A program made the position numbers and the translations under genes. This document shows, piece after piece, positions 41,547 through 48,622 of a stretch of DNA of 48,622 nt. Origin of the DNA: an uncultured Verrucomicrobia subdivision 3 bacterium (GTDB lineage: Bacteria > Verrucomicrobiota > Verrucomicrobiia > Limisphaerales > UBA11358); NCBI GenBank assembly GCA_903917705.1, contig CAIXBQ010000160.1:1-48622 (forward strand), given 5' to 3'. The notes beneath the pieces are model-generated. The model searched no databases and was not told the DNA's origin. It saw only the letters and a program-made list of their open reading frames with translations. The stretch's first letter is position 1, and each line of letters opens with the position of its first letter.

Positions 41547-44270
41547 ATGGCAAGCAGTCGCAGACAATATCCGTTTCACCTGATCGAGCCCAAGTGGCAG
41601 CAGGCTTGGGAGCAACAGCAGGCCTTTCGCGCCTTTAATCCCGGCGACGCCGTGCCGGAGGGGCATCCGTTTGGGATCCGTCATGGTCTTTCGGGAAAGG
41701 TGGCCGACCGTCGGACCCTGCCCGGTAAATTTTACATCCTCGACATGTTTCCGTATCCGAGCGGCGCGGGGCTGCATGTGGGGCACCCGGAAGGCTACAC
41801 GGCCACGGACATTCTCGCGCGCTACCGCCGCGCCTGCGGCTTCAATGTGCTGCATCCGATGGGGTGGGATTCATTCGGCCTCCCTGCCGAGCAATACGCC
41901 GTCAAGACCGGCCAGCATCCGCGCGTCACCACCGAGTCGAACATTGCCAACTTCACGCGCCAGATCAAAAGCCTCGGCTTCAGCTACGACTGGTCGCGCG
42001 AGCTCGCCACCACGGATGTGGACTATTTCAAATGGACGCAGTGGATTTTCCTCAGGCTTTACAACTCGTGGTTCAATCCGGACTCAAACCTGGCGGAATC
42101 GATCGAGACCTTGAAGTTTCCCGCAGATTGCGCGACGGAAGAAAAGCGGCGCAGTTTTCGTGATTCCAAACGCCTCGCCTACGTCAGCGAAGCACCGGTG
42201 AACTGGTGTCCAGAGCTCGGCACGGTGCTGGCCAACGAGGAAGTGATTGACGGCAAGAGTGAAGTCGGCGGCTATCCGGTCATCCGCAAGCCGATGCGCC
42301 AATGGATGCTGCGCATCACCGCCTATGCTGAGAAATTGCTGGCCGACCTTGACATGATTGACTGGAGTGATTCGCTCAAGGAAATGCAGCGGAACTGGAT
42401 TGGCCGCAGCGAGGGTGCCGAGGTGGATTTCAAGGTTGCCGGTTCGGACGAGCTGATCCGCGTGTTCACCACGCGGCCCGATACTTTGTTCGGGGCGACT
42501 TACATGGTGCTCGCGCCGGAGCACCGTTTGGTGGACGAAATCGTCACCGAGGAACAATGCGACGCGGTTGAGAACTACCGTGCTCACACTGCGCGCAAGA
42601 GCGACCTTGAGCGCACGGAGCTGGCCAAGGAAAAATCCGGCGTGTTCACCGGTGCCTTTGCCGTCAACCCGGTCAACGGCGGAAAGATTCCCATCTGGAT
42701 CGCCGACTACGTCCTCGCCAGCTACGGCACCGGCGCCATCATGGCGGTGCCGGCACATGATACGCGTGATTTTGAGTTCGCGACCAAGTTCAAGCTGCCC
42801 ATCGTGCAAGTTGTCCAGCCGCCGGACGGCAAAACGGAATGGCAGGGCTTCACCGACGACGGCACATCGGTGAATTCAACCGGGGCGGAGGTTTCCATCA
42901 CCGGCCTGCCCACGCCGGACGCCAAAAAGCAAATCACCGCCTGGCTCGGCGAAAAAGGTCTCGGCAAAAAAACCATCAATTACAAGCTGCGCGATTGGCT
43001 GTTCAGCCGGCAGCGTTACTGGGGCGAGCCGTTTCCGATTGTCTGGAAAAAGGACGCCGCTGGAAACCTGTATCACGAAGCGTTGCCGGAAAGCTCTTTG
43101 CCGCTGCTGCCGCCTTCGCTCGAAGATTACAAGCCCACCGCCGACGGCCAGCCTCCGCTCGCCCGCGCGCAAGATTGGTTGAATCTCCCCGATGGTTCCG
43201 TACGCGAGACCAACACCATGCCGCAATGGGCCGGTTCGTGCTGGTATTATCTCCGCTACACCGATGCGAAGAACGCCCAGTCGTTCGTCGGCCGGGACGC
43301 GGACAATTATTGGATGGCGTCGAATGGCCGGGCGGCTGGCGTGGATCTCTACGTCGGCGGCACCGAGCACGCCGTATTGCATCTGCTTTACGCGCGGTTC
43401 TGGCACAAGGTTTTATTCGACCTCGGCTGCGTCTCGACCCCGGAGCCGTTTTTCAAACTCGTTAATCAAGGCATCATTCTGGGTGAGGACGGGCAGAAGA
43501 TGTCCAAGTCGCGCGGCAATGTGGTGAATCCCGATGACGTGCTCGTGGAATATGGCGCGGATGCGTTCCGGCTTTACGAGATGTTCATGGGCCCGTTGCA
43601 GGACACCAAGCCGTGGAACACCAAGGGCGTTGAGGGCGTTTATCGTTTCCTTGGCCGCGTGTGGCGCTTGTTCGTGGATGCGCAGGCGGAAACCGCCTTT
43701 GAACAGGCGGAGGCCACCGCCGTTACGCTGGATGCCGGACTGCTTGACCACCTTCTGCTCGATGGCGCGATCATGGATGTCGCTGCGACGGCCGCGCAAC
43801 TCAAGGCGCTGCACGCATGCATCAAGAAGGTCACCGAGGATTTGGATGGGATGCGTTTCAACACCGCCATCTCGGCGATGATGGTTTTCACCAACGAGGC
43901 GATGACCTGGCCGACGAAGCCGTTGTCCGTGGTAAAACTTTTTCTGCAATTGCTCGCGCCGTTTGCGCCGCACCTTGCCGAAGAACTTTGGGCGCGCTTG
44001 CATTCTACGTTCGGTCTGGCGGCGACCTCTCTCGCCTATGCACCTTGGCCAAAATTTGATGCGGCGCTGCTCGTCGAAAGTGTGATTGAAATTCCCGTGC
44101 AGGTGAACGGCAAGTTCCGCGATGTCATCAAGGTGGCGGCGGATGCCGATAACGCGACGATTGAGGCGGCGGCGAAGGCCGTGGAAAAAGCGCAGCCGTT
44201 TCTTGCGGGCAAAACCATCAAGAAAGTGATCATTGTGCCGAAGAAGATGGTGAACCTGATCGTCGCCTGA
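41547..44270 (+). CDS. leuS: Leucyl-tRNA synthetase
   Basis: This 907-aa class I synthetase charges tRNA-Leu. The HIGH motif is HVGH (77-80) in the context [15 protein letters not shown], and KMSKS is at 651-655 in [17 protein letters not shown]. Between them lies the editing domain (about 250-450) with [19 protein letters not shown] and [13 protein letters not shown], including the threonine-rich patch and the conserved Asp. The C-terminal anticodon-binding part ends in a VNGKFRD ... [15 protein letters not shown] domain. A short insertion after residue 30 precedes the catalytic fold. The gene is complete. Confidence 0.97.
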   Translation: MASSRRQYPFHLIEPKWQQAWEQQQAFRAFNPGDAVPEGHPFGIRHGLSGKVADRRTLPGKFYILDMFPYPSGAGLHVGHPEGYTATDILARYRRACGFNVLHPMGWDSFGLPAEQYAVKTGQHPRVTTESNIANFTRQIKSLGFSYDWSRELATTDVDYFKWTQWIFLRLYNSWFNPDSNLAESIETLKFPADCATEEKRRSFRDSKRLAYVSEAPVNWCPELGTVLANEEVIDGKSEVGGYPVIRKPMRQWMLRITAYAEKLLADLDMIDWSDSLKEMQRNWIGRSEGAEVDFKVAGSDELIRVFTTRPDTLFGATYMVLAPEHRLVDEIVTEEQCDAVENYRAHTARKSDLERTELAKEKSGVFTGAFAVNPVNGGKIPIWIADYVLASYGTGAIMAVPAHDTRDFEFATKFKLPIVQVVQPPDGKTEWQGFTDDGTSVNSTGAEVSITGLPTPDAKKQITAWLGEKGLGKKTINYKLRDWLFSRQRYWGEPFPIVWKKDAAGNLYHEALPESSLPLLPPSLEDYKPTADGQPPLARAQDWLNLPDGSVRETNTMPQWAGSCWYYLRYTDAKNAQSFVGRDADNYWMASNGRAAGVDLYVGGTEHAVLHLLYARFWHKVLFDLGCVSTPEPFFKLVNQGIILGEDGQKMSKSRGNVVNPDDVLVEYGADAFRLYEMFMGPLQDTKPWNTKGVEGVYRFLGRVWRLFVDAQAETAFEQAEATAVTLDAGLLDHLLLDGAIMDVAATAAQLKALHACIKKVTEDLDGMRFNTAISAMMVFTNEAMTWPTKPLSVVKLFLQLLAPFAPHLAEELWARLHSTFGLAATSLAYAPWPKFDAALLVESVIEIPVQVNGKFRDVIKVAADADNATIEAAAKAVEKAQPFLAGKTIKKVIIVPKKMVNLIVA

Positions 44271-44292
44271 TGTGGCCGCCGACTCCTGTAAT

Positions 44293-45222
44293 TTATTTTT
44301 CCCCGCTCGCCAGAATGGTCTGGAAATGCGGTGGTTGCTCCTCGGCGGCCACGATGCTGATTTCAATTCGTTTGAGGCCTGCGGCCTCCAGCCAGCGGTG
44401 CAGGTCGCTTTCCGCGAAGCCGGGCCAGCGGTCGCCATAGAGTTCGCGTGCCTTGTCGAAGTTGTGCTTTAATAAATCCAAAATTAGAATCTGGCCGTTC
44501 GGTTTCAGCAGCTTCGCTGCGCTGGCTAGCGCGGCCGCCGGGTCTTCCGCGTGATGCAGGGCCTGGCTCAGGATCACCAGGTCAACGCTGTTCGCCTCGA
44601 TCGGCGGATTTTGCAGATCACCCTGCCGGAATTCGAGATTCTTCAGGCCGTTCTTCTTCGCCTTGGCCGCGCCGAACGCGACGATCTTCTCCGAATTGTC
44701 CACGGCGATGACCTTCTTGCAGCGGCGCGCCAGCAGTTCGCTCAACAGCCCTTCGCCCGCGCCCAGATCGGCCACGGTGATGGCCGGCAGGATGCGCAGC
44801 AGCAAATGGCCGAACGCCTGCCAGGACCGGCCCGGTCCGTAAACGCGGTCGAAGCGGCCGGCGACCTGGTTGAAAAATACCTGCGCCTGTTCTTTGCGGC
44901 GGGCCATGACGCGTTTGAGATTGATCTGATCGCCGCCGTGTTCGGCGAGTTCCTTCGCGCCCCGGATGGCCAGTTGGATGAACTCGCCCGCCACCGCGTC
45001 CGCTTCGGGGTTGAGCCGGTAAAACGTCCGCTTGCCCTCGCGGCGTGATTTCACCAGCGCGCAGTCCGCCAGCAGGCCGAGGTGCGTGGAGATACGCGAT
45101 TGGCCGAGGCGCGTGATTTCCTGAAGCTCGTTGACCGAGAGTTCATCCTTCTCTAGCAGCGCGATGATGCGAAGTCGCGTCGGGTCGGACAGGGCGCGCA
45201 GTGATTTTAAGGTGGAGGTCAT
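44293..45222 (-). CDS. sahR: SahR-like regulator: ArsR winged helix fused to a methyltransferase-type domain
   Basis: This 309-aa protein has an ArsR winged helix (residues 5-75; [20 protein letters not shown], then [12 protein letters not shown]) followed by a SAM-dependent methyltransferase fold. Motif I is [11 protein letters not shown] (150-160), and the downstream motifs are [16 protein letters not shown] and [15 protein letters not shown]. The same fusion occurs in SahR of Desulfovibrio, which responds to S-adenosylhomocysteine and controls SAM-cycle genes. Here the gene is divergent from metK and ahcY, which strongly suggests the same job. Whether the methyltransferase domain is a sensor or still an enzyme cannot be seen. 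Confidence 0.85.
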   Translation of the reverse strand: MTSTLKSLRALSDPTRLRIIALLEKDELSVNELQEITRLGQSRISTHLGLLADCALVKSRREGKRTFYRLNPEADAVAGEFIQLAIRGAKELAEHGGDQINLKRVMARRKEQAQVFFNQVAGRFDRVYGPGRSWQAFGHLLLRILPAITVADLGAGEGLLSELLARRCKKVIAVDNSEKIVAFGAAKAKKNGLKNLEFRQGDLQNPPIEANSVDLVILSQALHHAEDPAAALASAAKLLKPNGQILILDLLKHNFDKARELYGDRWPGFAESDLHRWLEAAGLKRIEISIVAAEEQPPHFQTILASGEK

Positions 45223-45260
45223 GTTGGTTTCGACGCGCCCAAATTATTTCAGAAAATCAT

Positions 45261-45306
45261 TTGACGCGCTTGAAAAATTATATATCATCCTATCTTGATG
45301 CGTCAA
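45261..45306. promoter_or_regulatory. Putative SahR-type operator region upstream of metK
   Basis: Between the divergent regulator and metK lies an AT-rich stretch with TTGACGC (45261-45267) and its exact inverted copy GCGTCAA (45300-45306). Nested between them is ATCA-N8-TGAT (45284-45287 and 45296-45299). TTGACG could also be a -35 box. These are the only clear symmetric elements in the 119-bp gap, and so the best candidates for the regulator's binding site. Confidence 0.5.
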
Positions 45307-45341
45307 TATGTTGTTGGCAAAAAATTGAAAGACCAAATACC

Positions 45342-46520
45342 ATGAGCAAGAACTTCATCTTTTCCTCGGAGTCCGTCGGCGAAGGTCATCCGGACAAAGT
45401 GTGCGATACCATTTCCGATGCCGTCCTGGACGCCTGCCTGACCCAGGACAAGTTCAGCCGCGTCGCGTGTGAAACTTACGCCAAATCGAACCTCGTCGTT
45501 GTGGGTGGCGAGATCACGACCAAGGCCAGGCTCGATTTCAACCAGATCGCCCGCGATGCCATCCGCGAGATCGGCTACACGCACGATGACGACGTGTTTC
45601 ACGCCGATAAGGTTTTGATCATGAACGCCATCACCTCCCAGTCGCCCGACATTTCCCAGGGCGTGGATGCGAAGGCCGCCGAGGGCAAGGAAAAGGCCGA
45701 GCAGGGGGCTGGCGACCAGGGGTTGATGTTTGGTTATGCCTGCAATGAAACGCCGGAGCTGATGCCCGCGCCGATCATGTATGCCCACCAGCTTGGCCGC
45801 GAATTGACCCGCCTGCGCAAGGCGGGCAAGGCCAAATGGCTTCGCCCCGACGCCAAAAGCCAGGTCTCTGTTCAATATCGCAATGACCAGCCTGTGGCGA
45901 TTACGAATGTGGTCGTTTCCACCCAGCACGCGCACGATGTGTCGAACAAGACCATCCGCGAATTCATCACCGAGCAGGTCATCAAACAGGTACTGCCCAA
46001 GTCCATGCTCACCCGGCAGACCAAGATTCTCATCAATCCCACTGGCCGCTTCGTCGTCGGCGGACCGCAGGGCGACACTGGTTTGACTGGCCGCAAGATC
46101 ATCGTGGATAGCTACGGCGGCATGGGCCGTCACGGCGGCGGCGCCTTCTCCGGCAAGGACCCGAGCAAGGTGGACCGTAGCGCGGCCTACATGGGCCGTT
46201 ACGTTGCCAAAAACATCGTGGCCGCCGGTCTCGCGACCAGCGCGGAAATCCAGTTCGCTTACGCCATCGGCTATCCCGACCCGGTCAGCGTCTGCGTGAA
46301 CACTTTTGGCACGGCATCGAACGGGTTGACCGACGAGCAGATTGAAAAGGCGGTTTGTGAAGTGTTCAGCTTCAAGCCGGCGGCCATCATCAAGCAGCTT
46401 AACCTGCTTCGCCCGATCTACGGCAAAACCACCAACTACGGCCACTTCGGCAAGACCGACAAGGACATCACTTGGGAACGCACCGACAAGGTTGCCGCGC
46501 TCCGGAAGGCCGTTAAATAA
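45342..46520 (+). CDS. metK: S-adenosylmethionine synthetase
   Basis: This 392-aa enzyme makes S-adenosylmethionine from methionine and ATP. Signature blocks are [18 protein letters not shown] (4-21), [12 protein letters not shown] (hexapeptide region), and the phosphate-binding [19 protein letters not shown]. The ATG at 45342 is used because [15 protein letters not shown] is canonical; 47 codons of open frame before it are without family content and overlap the divergent gene. No SAM riboswitch is recognisable upstream, so control is probably by the SahR-like protein. It is followed by ahcY after a 72-bp gap with a hairpin. Confidence 0.97.
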   Translation: MSKNFIFSSESVGEGHPDKVCDTISDAVLDACLTQDKFSRVACETYAKSNLVVVGGEITTKARLDFNQIARDAIREIGYTHDDDVFHADKVLIMNAITSQSPDISQGVDAKAAEGKEKAEQGAGDQGLMFGYACNETPELMPAPIMYAHQLGRELTRLRKAGKAKWLRPDAKSQVSVQYRNDQPVAITNVVVSTQHAHDVSNKTIREFITEQVIKQVLPKSMLTRQTKILINPTGRFVVGGPQGDTGLTGRKIIVDSYGGMGRHGGGAFSGKDPSKVDRSAAYMGRYVAKNIVAAGLATSAEIQFAYAIGYPDPVSVCVNTFGTASNGLTDEQIEKAVCEVFSFKPAAIIKQLNLLRPIYGKTTNYGHFGKTDKDITWERTDKVAALRKAVK

Positions 46521-46529
46521 TTACCCCGT

Positions 46530-46565
46530 TGAAGGGTTGAAGAGGCTTTCCTTTTCAACCCTTCA
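46530..46565. terminator. Long hairpin between metK and ahcY
   Basis: TGAAGGGTTGAA (46530-46541) and TTCAACCCTTCA (46554-46565) are perfect 12-bp inverted copies with a 12-nt loop. There is no long T run after the stem (GCGTTTC), so it may be a partial terminator, an attenuator or an RNA-stability element that sets the metK to ahcY ratio. Confidence 0.55.
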
Positions 46566-46592
46566 GCGTTTCAAACCGCCACCCTTATCCAT

Positions 46593-48095
46593 ATGTCCAA
46601 ATCCAAAAAATCCGTCTGCGATTGCGCCTGCTCCTGCCTCAGCGAGGTCAGCAAAACTTTCGCCCAATACGCCGCGCAGACGCCCGCCGGCAAAGATTAC
46701 ATCGTTCGCGATTTCTCGCTCGCCGATTGGGGCCGCAAGGAAATCGCCGTGGCCGAGCACGAGATGCCCGGCCTGATGTCCGTTCGCAAGAAATACGCGA
46801 AGACCAAGCCGCTCAAAGGCGTGCGCGTCACCGGTTCCCTGCACATGACCATTCAGACCGCCGTGCTCATCGAAACGCTCGTCGCCCTTGGCGCGAATGT
46901 CCGCTGGGCTTCGTGCAATATCTTTTCCACGCAGGACCATGCCGCCTCCGCCATCGCGGCAACCGGCACTCCCGTCTTCGCCTGGAAAGGCGAAACGCTC
47001 GAGGAATATTGGGAGCTCACCCTCAAGGCGATTCTCTTCCCCGGCGGCCAGGGCCCGCAGCTCGTCGTGGACGACGGCGGGGATGTCACGCTGCTCATCC
47101 ACAAAGGCTACGAGCTCGAAAAAGGCTCCAAGTGGGCCTACCAGACCAAGGGCGACAGCCATGAAGTTTCCGTTGTGAAAGCGCTCCTGCGCCGGCTCGC
47201 GACCGAGCAACCCGGCCTTTGGACTAGGATTGTCAAGGACTGGAAGGGCGTTTCCGAAGAGACCACCACCGGTGTCCATCGCCTCTATCAGATGAAGGAA
47301 GCGGGCAAATTACTCGTACCTGCTATCAATGTGAATGATTCGGTTACCAAGTCCAAGTTCGACAATCTATACGGCTGCCGCGAATCCCTCGCGGACGGCA
47401 TCAAGCGCGCCACCGACGTCATGCTCGCCGGCAAAGTCGCCGTCGTCTGCGGCTATGGCGATGTCGGCAAAGGCTGTGCCCATTCGCTCCGGGCTTATGG
47501 TTCGCGCGTCGTGGTCACTGAAATTGATCCCATCAACGCGTTGCAGGCCGCCATGGAAGGCTTCGAGGTCAACACCGTCGAAAGCACGCTGGGCGTCGGC
47601 GACGTCTACGTCACCACCACCGGCAACTGCGATATCATTACCGCCGCGCACATGCTCGCGATGAAAGACCAGGCCATTGTTTGCAATATCGGCCATTTCG
47701 ACAACGAAATTCAGGTGGACGCGCTCAAGCAGGTCAAGGGCCTCCGCATTGAGAACATCAAGCCGCAATACGACCGTTACCATCTGCCCGGCGGCAAGAG
47801 CATCTATATGCTCGCCGAAGGCCGGCTCGTGAACCTCGGCTGCGCCACCGGCCATCCGAGCTTTGTGATGAGCAACTCGTTCACCAATCAGACCCTCGCG
47901 CAGCTTGACCTCTGGGCGAACCGGGAGAAATACGAGCCGACCGTCTATCGCCTCTCGAAGAAGCTGGACGAGGAAGTCGCCCGCCTGCACTTGGAAAAAA
48001 TCGGCGTGGTGCTTACCCGGCTGTCCAGGAAGCAGGCCGAATACCTCGGTGTGTCGCCGGACGGCCCGTATAAGCCCGAGCATTACCGTTATTAA
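46593..48095 (+). CDS. ahcY: Adenosylhomocysteinase
   Basis: This 500-aa NAD-dependent enzyme splits S-adenosylhomocysteine into adenosine and homocysteine, removing the inhibitor left by methylation. The NAD-binding [10 protein letters not shown] begins at residue 287. Substrate-site blocks include [30 protein letters not shown] residues (here [13 protein letters not shown]), [10 protein letters not shown] and the terminal KPEHYRY. It has the insert near 150-190 common in bacteria. The N-terminus carries an unusual extension with four cysteines (C9, C11, C13, C15). It follows metK in the SAM-cycle unit and is closed by a strong terminator. Confidence 0.97.
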   Translation: MSKSKKSVCDCACSCLSEVSKTFAQYAAQTPAGKDYIVRDFSLADWGRKEIAVAEHEMPGLMSVRKKYAKTKPLKGVRVTGSLHMTIQTAVLIETLVALGANVRWASCNIFSTQDHAASAIAATGTPVFAWKGETLEEYWELTLKAILFPGGQGPQLVVDDGGDVTLLIHKGYELEKGSKWAYQTKGDSHEVSVVKALLRRLATEQPGLWTRIVKDWKGVSEETTTGVHRLYQMKEAGKLLVPAINVNDSVTKSKFDNLYGCRESLADGIKRATDVMLAGKVAVVCGYGDVGKGCAHSLRAYGSRVVVTEIDPINALQAAMEGFEVNTVESTLGVGDVYVTTTGNCDIITAAHMLAMKDQAIVCNIGHFDNEIQVDALKQVKGLRIENIKPQYDRYHLPGGKSIYMLAEGRLVNLGCATGHPSFVMSNSFTNQTLAQLDLWANREKYEPTVYRLSKKLDEEVARLHLEKIGVVLTRLSRKQAEYLGVSPDGPYKPEHYRY

Positions 48096-48154
48096 GCGGC
48101 ATGCCGCGCTGTGGCGTCCGGTCGGCGCGCCACGCCGGCCCTGCCAGGCAATTC

Positions 48155-48187
48155 AAAAGGCGAACGGACATTCTGTTCGCCTTTTTT
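48155..48187 (+). terminator. Strong Rho-independent terminator after ahcY
   Basis: AAAAGGCGAAC (48155-48165) pairs with GTTCGCCTTTT (48175-48185) as a perfect 11-bp stem with a 9-nt loop and a TTTTTT tail. It ends the metK-ahcY unit 60 bp after the ahcY stop. Confidence 0.88.
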
Positions 48188-48578
48188 CGTTGCCTGCATC
48201 CGGCCGGTGGGGGGCTGGTGATCGGCGTTCACTTTGCTGCGGGATCCAAGGCATGCCATCCGCGTGATTGGTGGTGGTTGACAACTAGCGGACCTCGTTT
48301 TGATTAAGGGTGGTCGGCTAGCGGCTTTTTTTTTGGGGGGGGATTATCAGATTGGGCACGGCCGCTTGGGCTTGCTACTTGCGCCAAACCCTCCAAAATT
48401 ATTATCGTAAATTGTTCTTTGGTTTCGCAGTAAATCGCCTCCGCTTTTGGAAGTGATTTCTGGATTGTTGGAACGAATCCACTGAGCTTGTCCCCGAAAT
48501 TCGGACCAGTGGCTAAGTAAGACTTTTTGGTGTCTGATGGACAACCGCCGATGAAGGCGGTAGAAAAAAGACAACCAA
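48188..48578. other. Intergenic region before an insertion sequence
   Basis: No supported gene is seen. The region contains a T9G8 homopolymer junction (48326-48342) and, near the right edge, a short CCGCC/GGCGG hairpin (48546-48560) just before the transposase start. TGTCTGATGGACAACCGCC (from 48532) could be near the left end of the insertion sequence, but without the right end this cannot be confirmed. Confidence 0.5.
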
Positions 48579-48622
48579 ATGAAAGCGAAACGACAGAGAC
48601 ATCAATCGGCCTTCAAGGCCAA
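48579..48622 (+). CDS. Transposase OrfA (IS3-like), first 14 codons only
   Basis: The window ends inside a frame starting MKAKRQRHQSAFKA. This strongly resembles the start of IS3-type OrfA transposases (M-K-x-K-R-x-R-x-x-x-x-F-K-A, usually followed by KVALEA). Only 44 bases are present, so the family call rests on this short string. If right, an insertion sequence lies immediately beyond the window, downstream of the metK-ahcY unit. Confidence 0.55.
   Translation, partial: MKAKRQRHQSAFKA

Noticed and set aside
45223-45341. A SAM or SAH riboswitch upstream of metK
   Set aside because: The 119-bp gap lacks the helices of known SAM or SAH riboswitch classes and no terminator pairing is visible; the symmetric DNA elements fit a protein operator better.
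48347-48574. A 75-codon minus-strand frame before the insertion sequence
   Set aside because: No family pattern, and it abuts and runs antisense to the probable IS end; unlikely to be a gene.

Overview
The window is GC-rich bacterial chromosome that most resembles a soil or aquatic member of the Verrucomicrobiota (Pedosphaera/Limisphaerales type). This is an inference from recognised protein types: a secreted propeller protein, a small FN3 protein, a DUF1570-type gene, an Rrf2/YezD/O-P-type porin sulfate cluster, and a SahR-like ArsR-methyltransferase fusion. A Gram-negative envelope is supported by an outer-membrane porin, signal peptidase I and PilT. No taxonomic marker such as 16S rRNA is present.

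Layout. 1-757 is non-coding and repeat-rich. 0.8-9.8 kb holds a receiver-domain protein, a secreted GH2 glycosidase, rmuC, an MGMT-like protein, ridA, RNase R and an unusual SDR with a zinc ribbon. 9.8-14.7 kb holds a secreted propeller protein, a six-unit 21-bp tandem repeat, a DUF1570-like gene broken by an internal deletion, a GreA/B-like factor overlapping mtnP, and pilT. 14.75-22.85 kb is a sulfate assimilation locus: an Rrf2 regulator, a promoter with two operator-like repeats, yezD, a porin, sbp, an M14 zinc peptidase-like gene, cysK, cysT, cysW and cysA. A secreted metallophosphoesterase follows.

24,373-32,589 is an integrated element of about 8.2 kb inserted at the 3' end of tRNA-His(GTG) and bounded by 29-bp direct repeats. 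Every gene I recognise in it is on the minus strand: integrase, a hypothetical, an excisionase-like HTH, unknown small genes, a winged-helix replication-type protein, a DUF5681/TerS-like protein, TerL, a Mu-I-like protease, an HEAGH metallopeptidase-like protein and an 86-aa protein. I see no portal, capsid or tail gene. It carries clustered TGTTGCAC octamers at both ends that look like integrase arm sites. It is either a phage satellite or a reduced prophage, and is the most interesting object here.

32.7-48.6 kb returns to housekeeping genes: transaldolase, rhamnulokinase, a repeat-rich gap, an FN3 protein, lemA and a membrane partner, a frameshifted nadC, birA-coaX, lepB and leuS. Then comes the S-adenosylmethionine cycle: a SahR-like regulator divergent from metK, then ahcY with a strong terminator. 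With mtnP and cysK, the window has a sulfur theme: sulfate uptake, cysteine, methionine activation, SAH removal and MTA salvage. The right edge cuts into the first codons of what looks like an insertion-sequence transposase gene.
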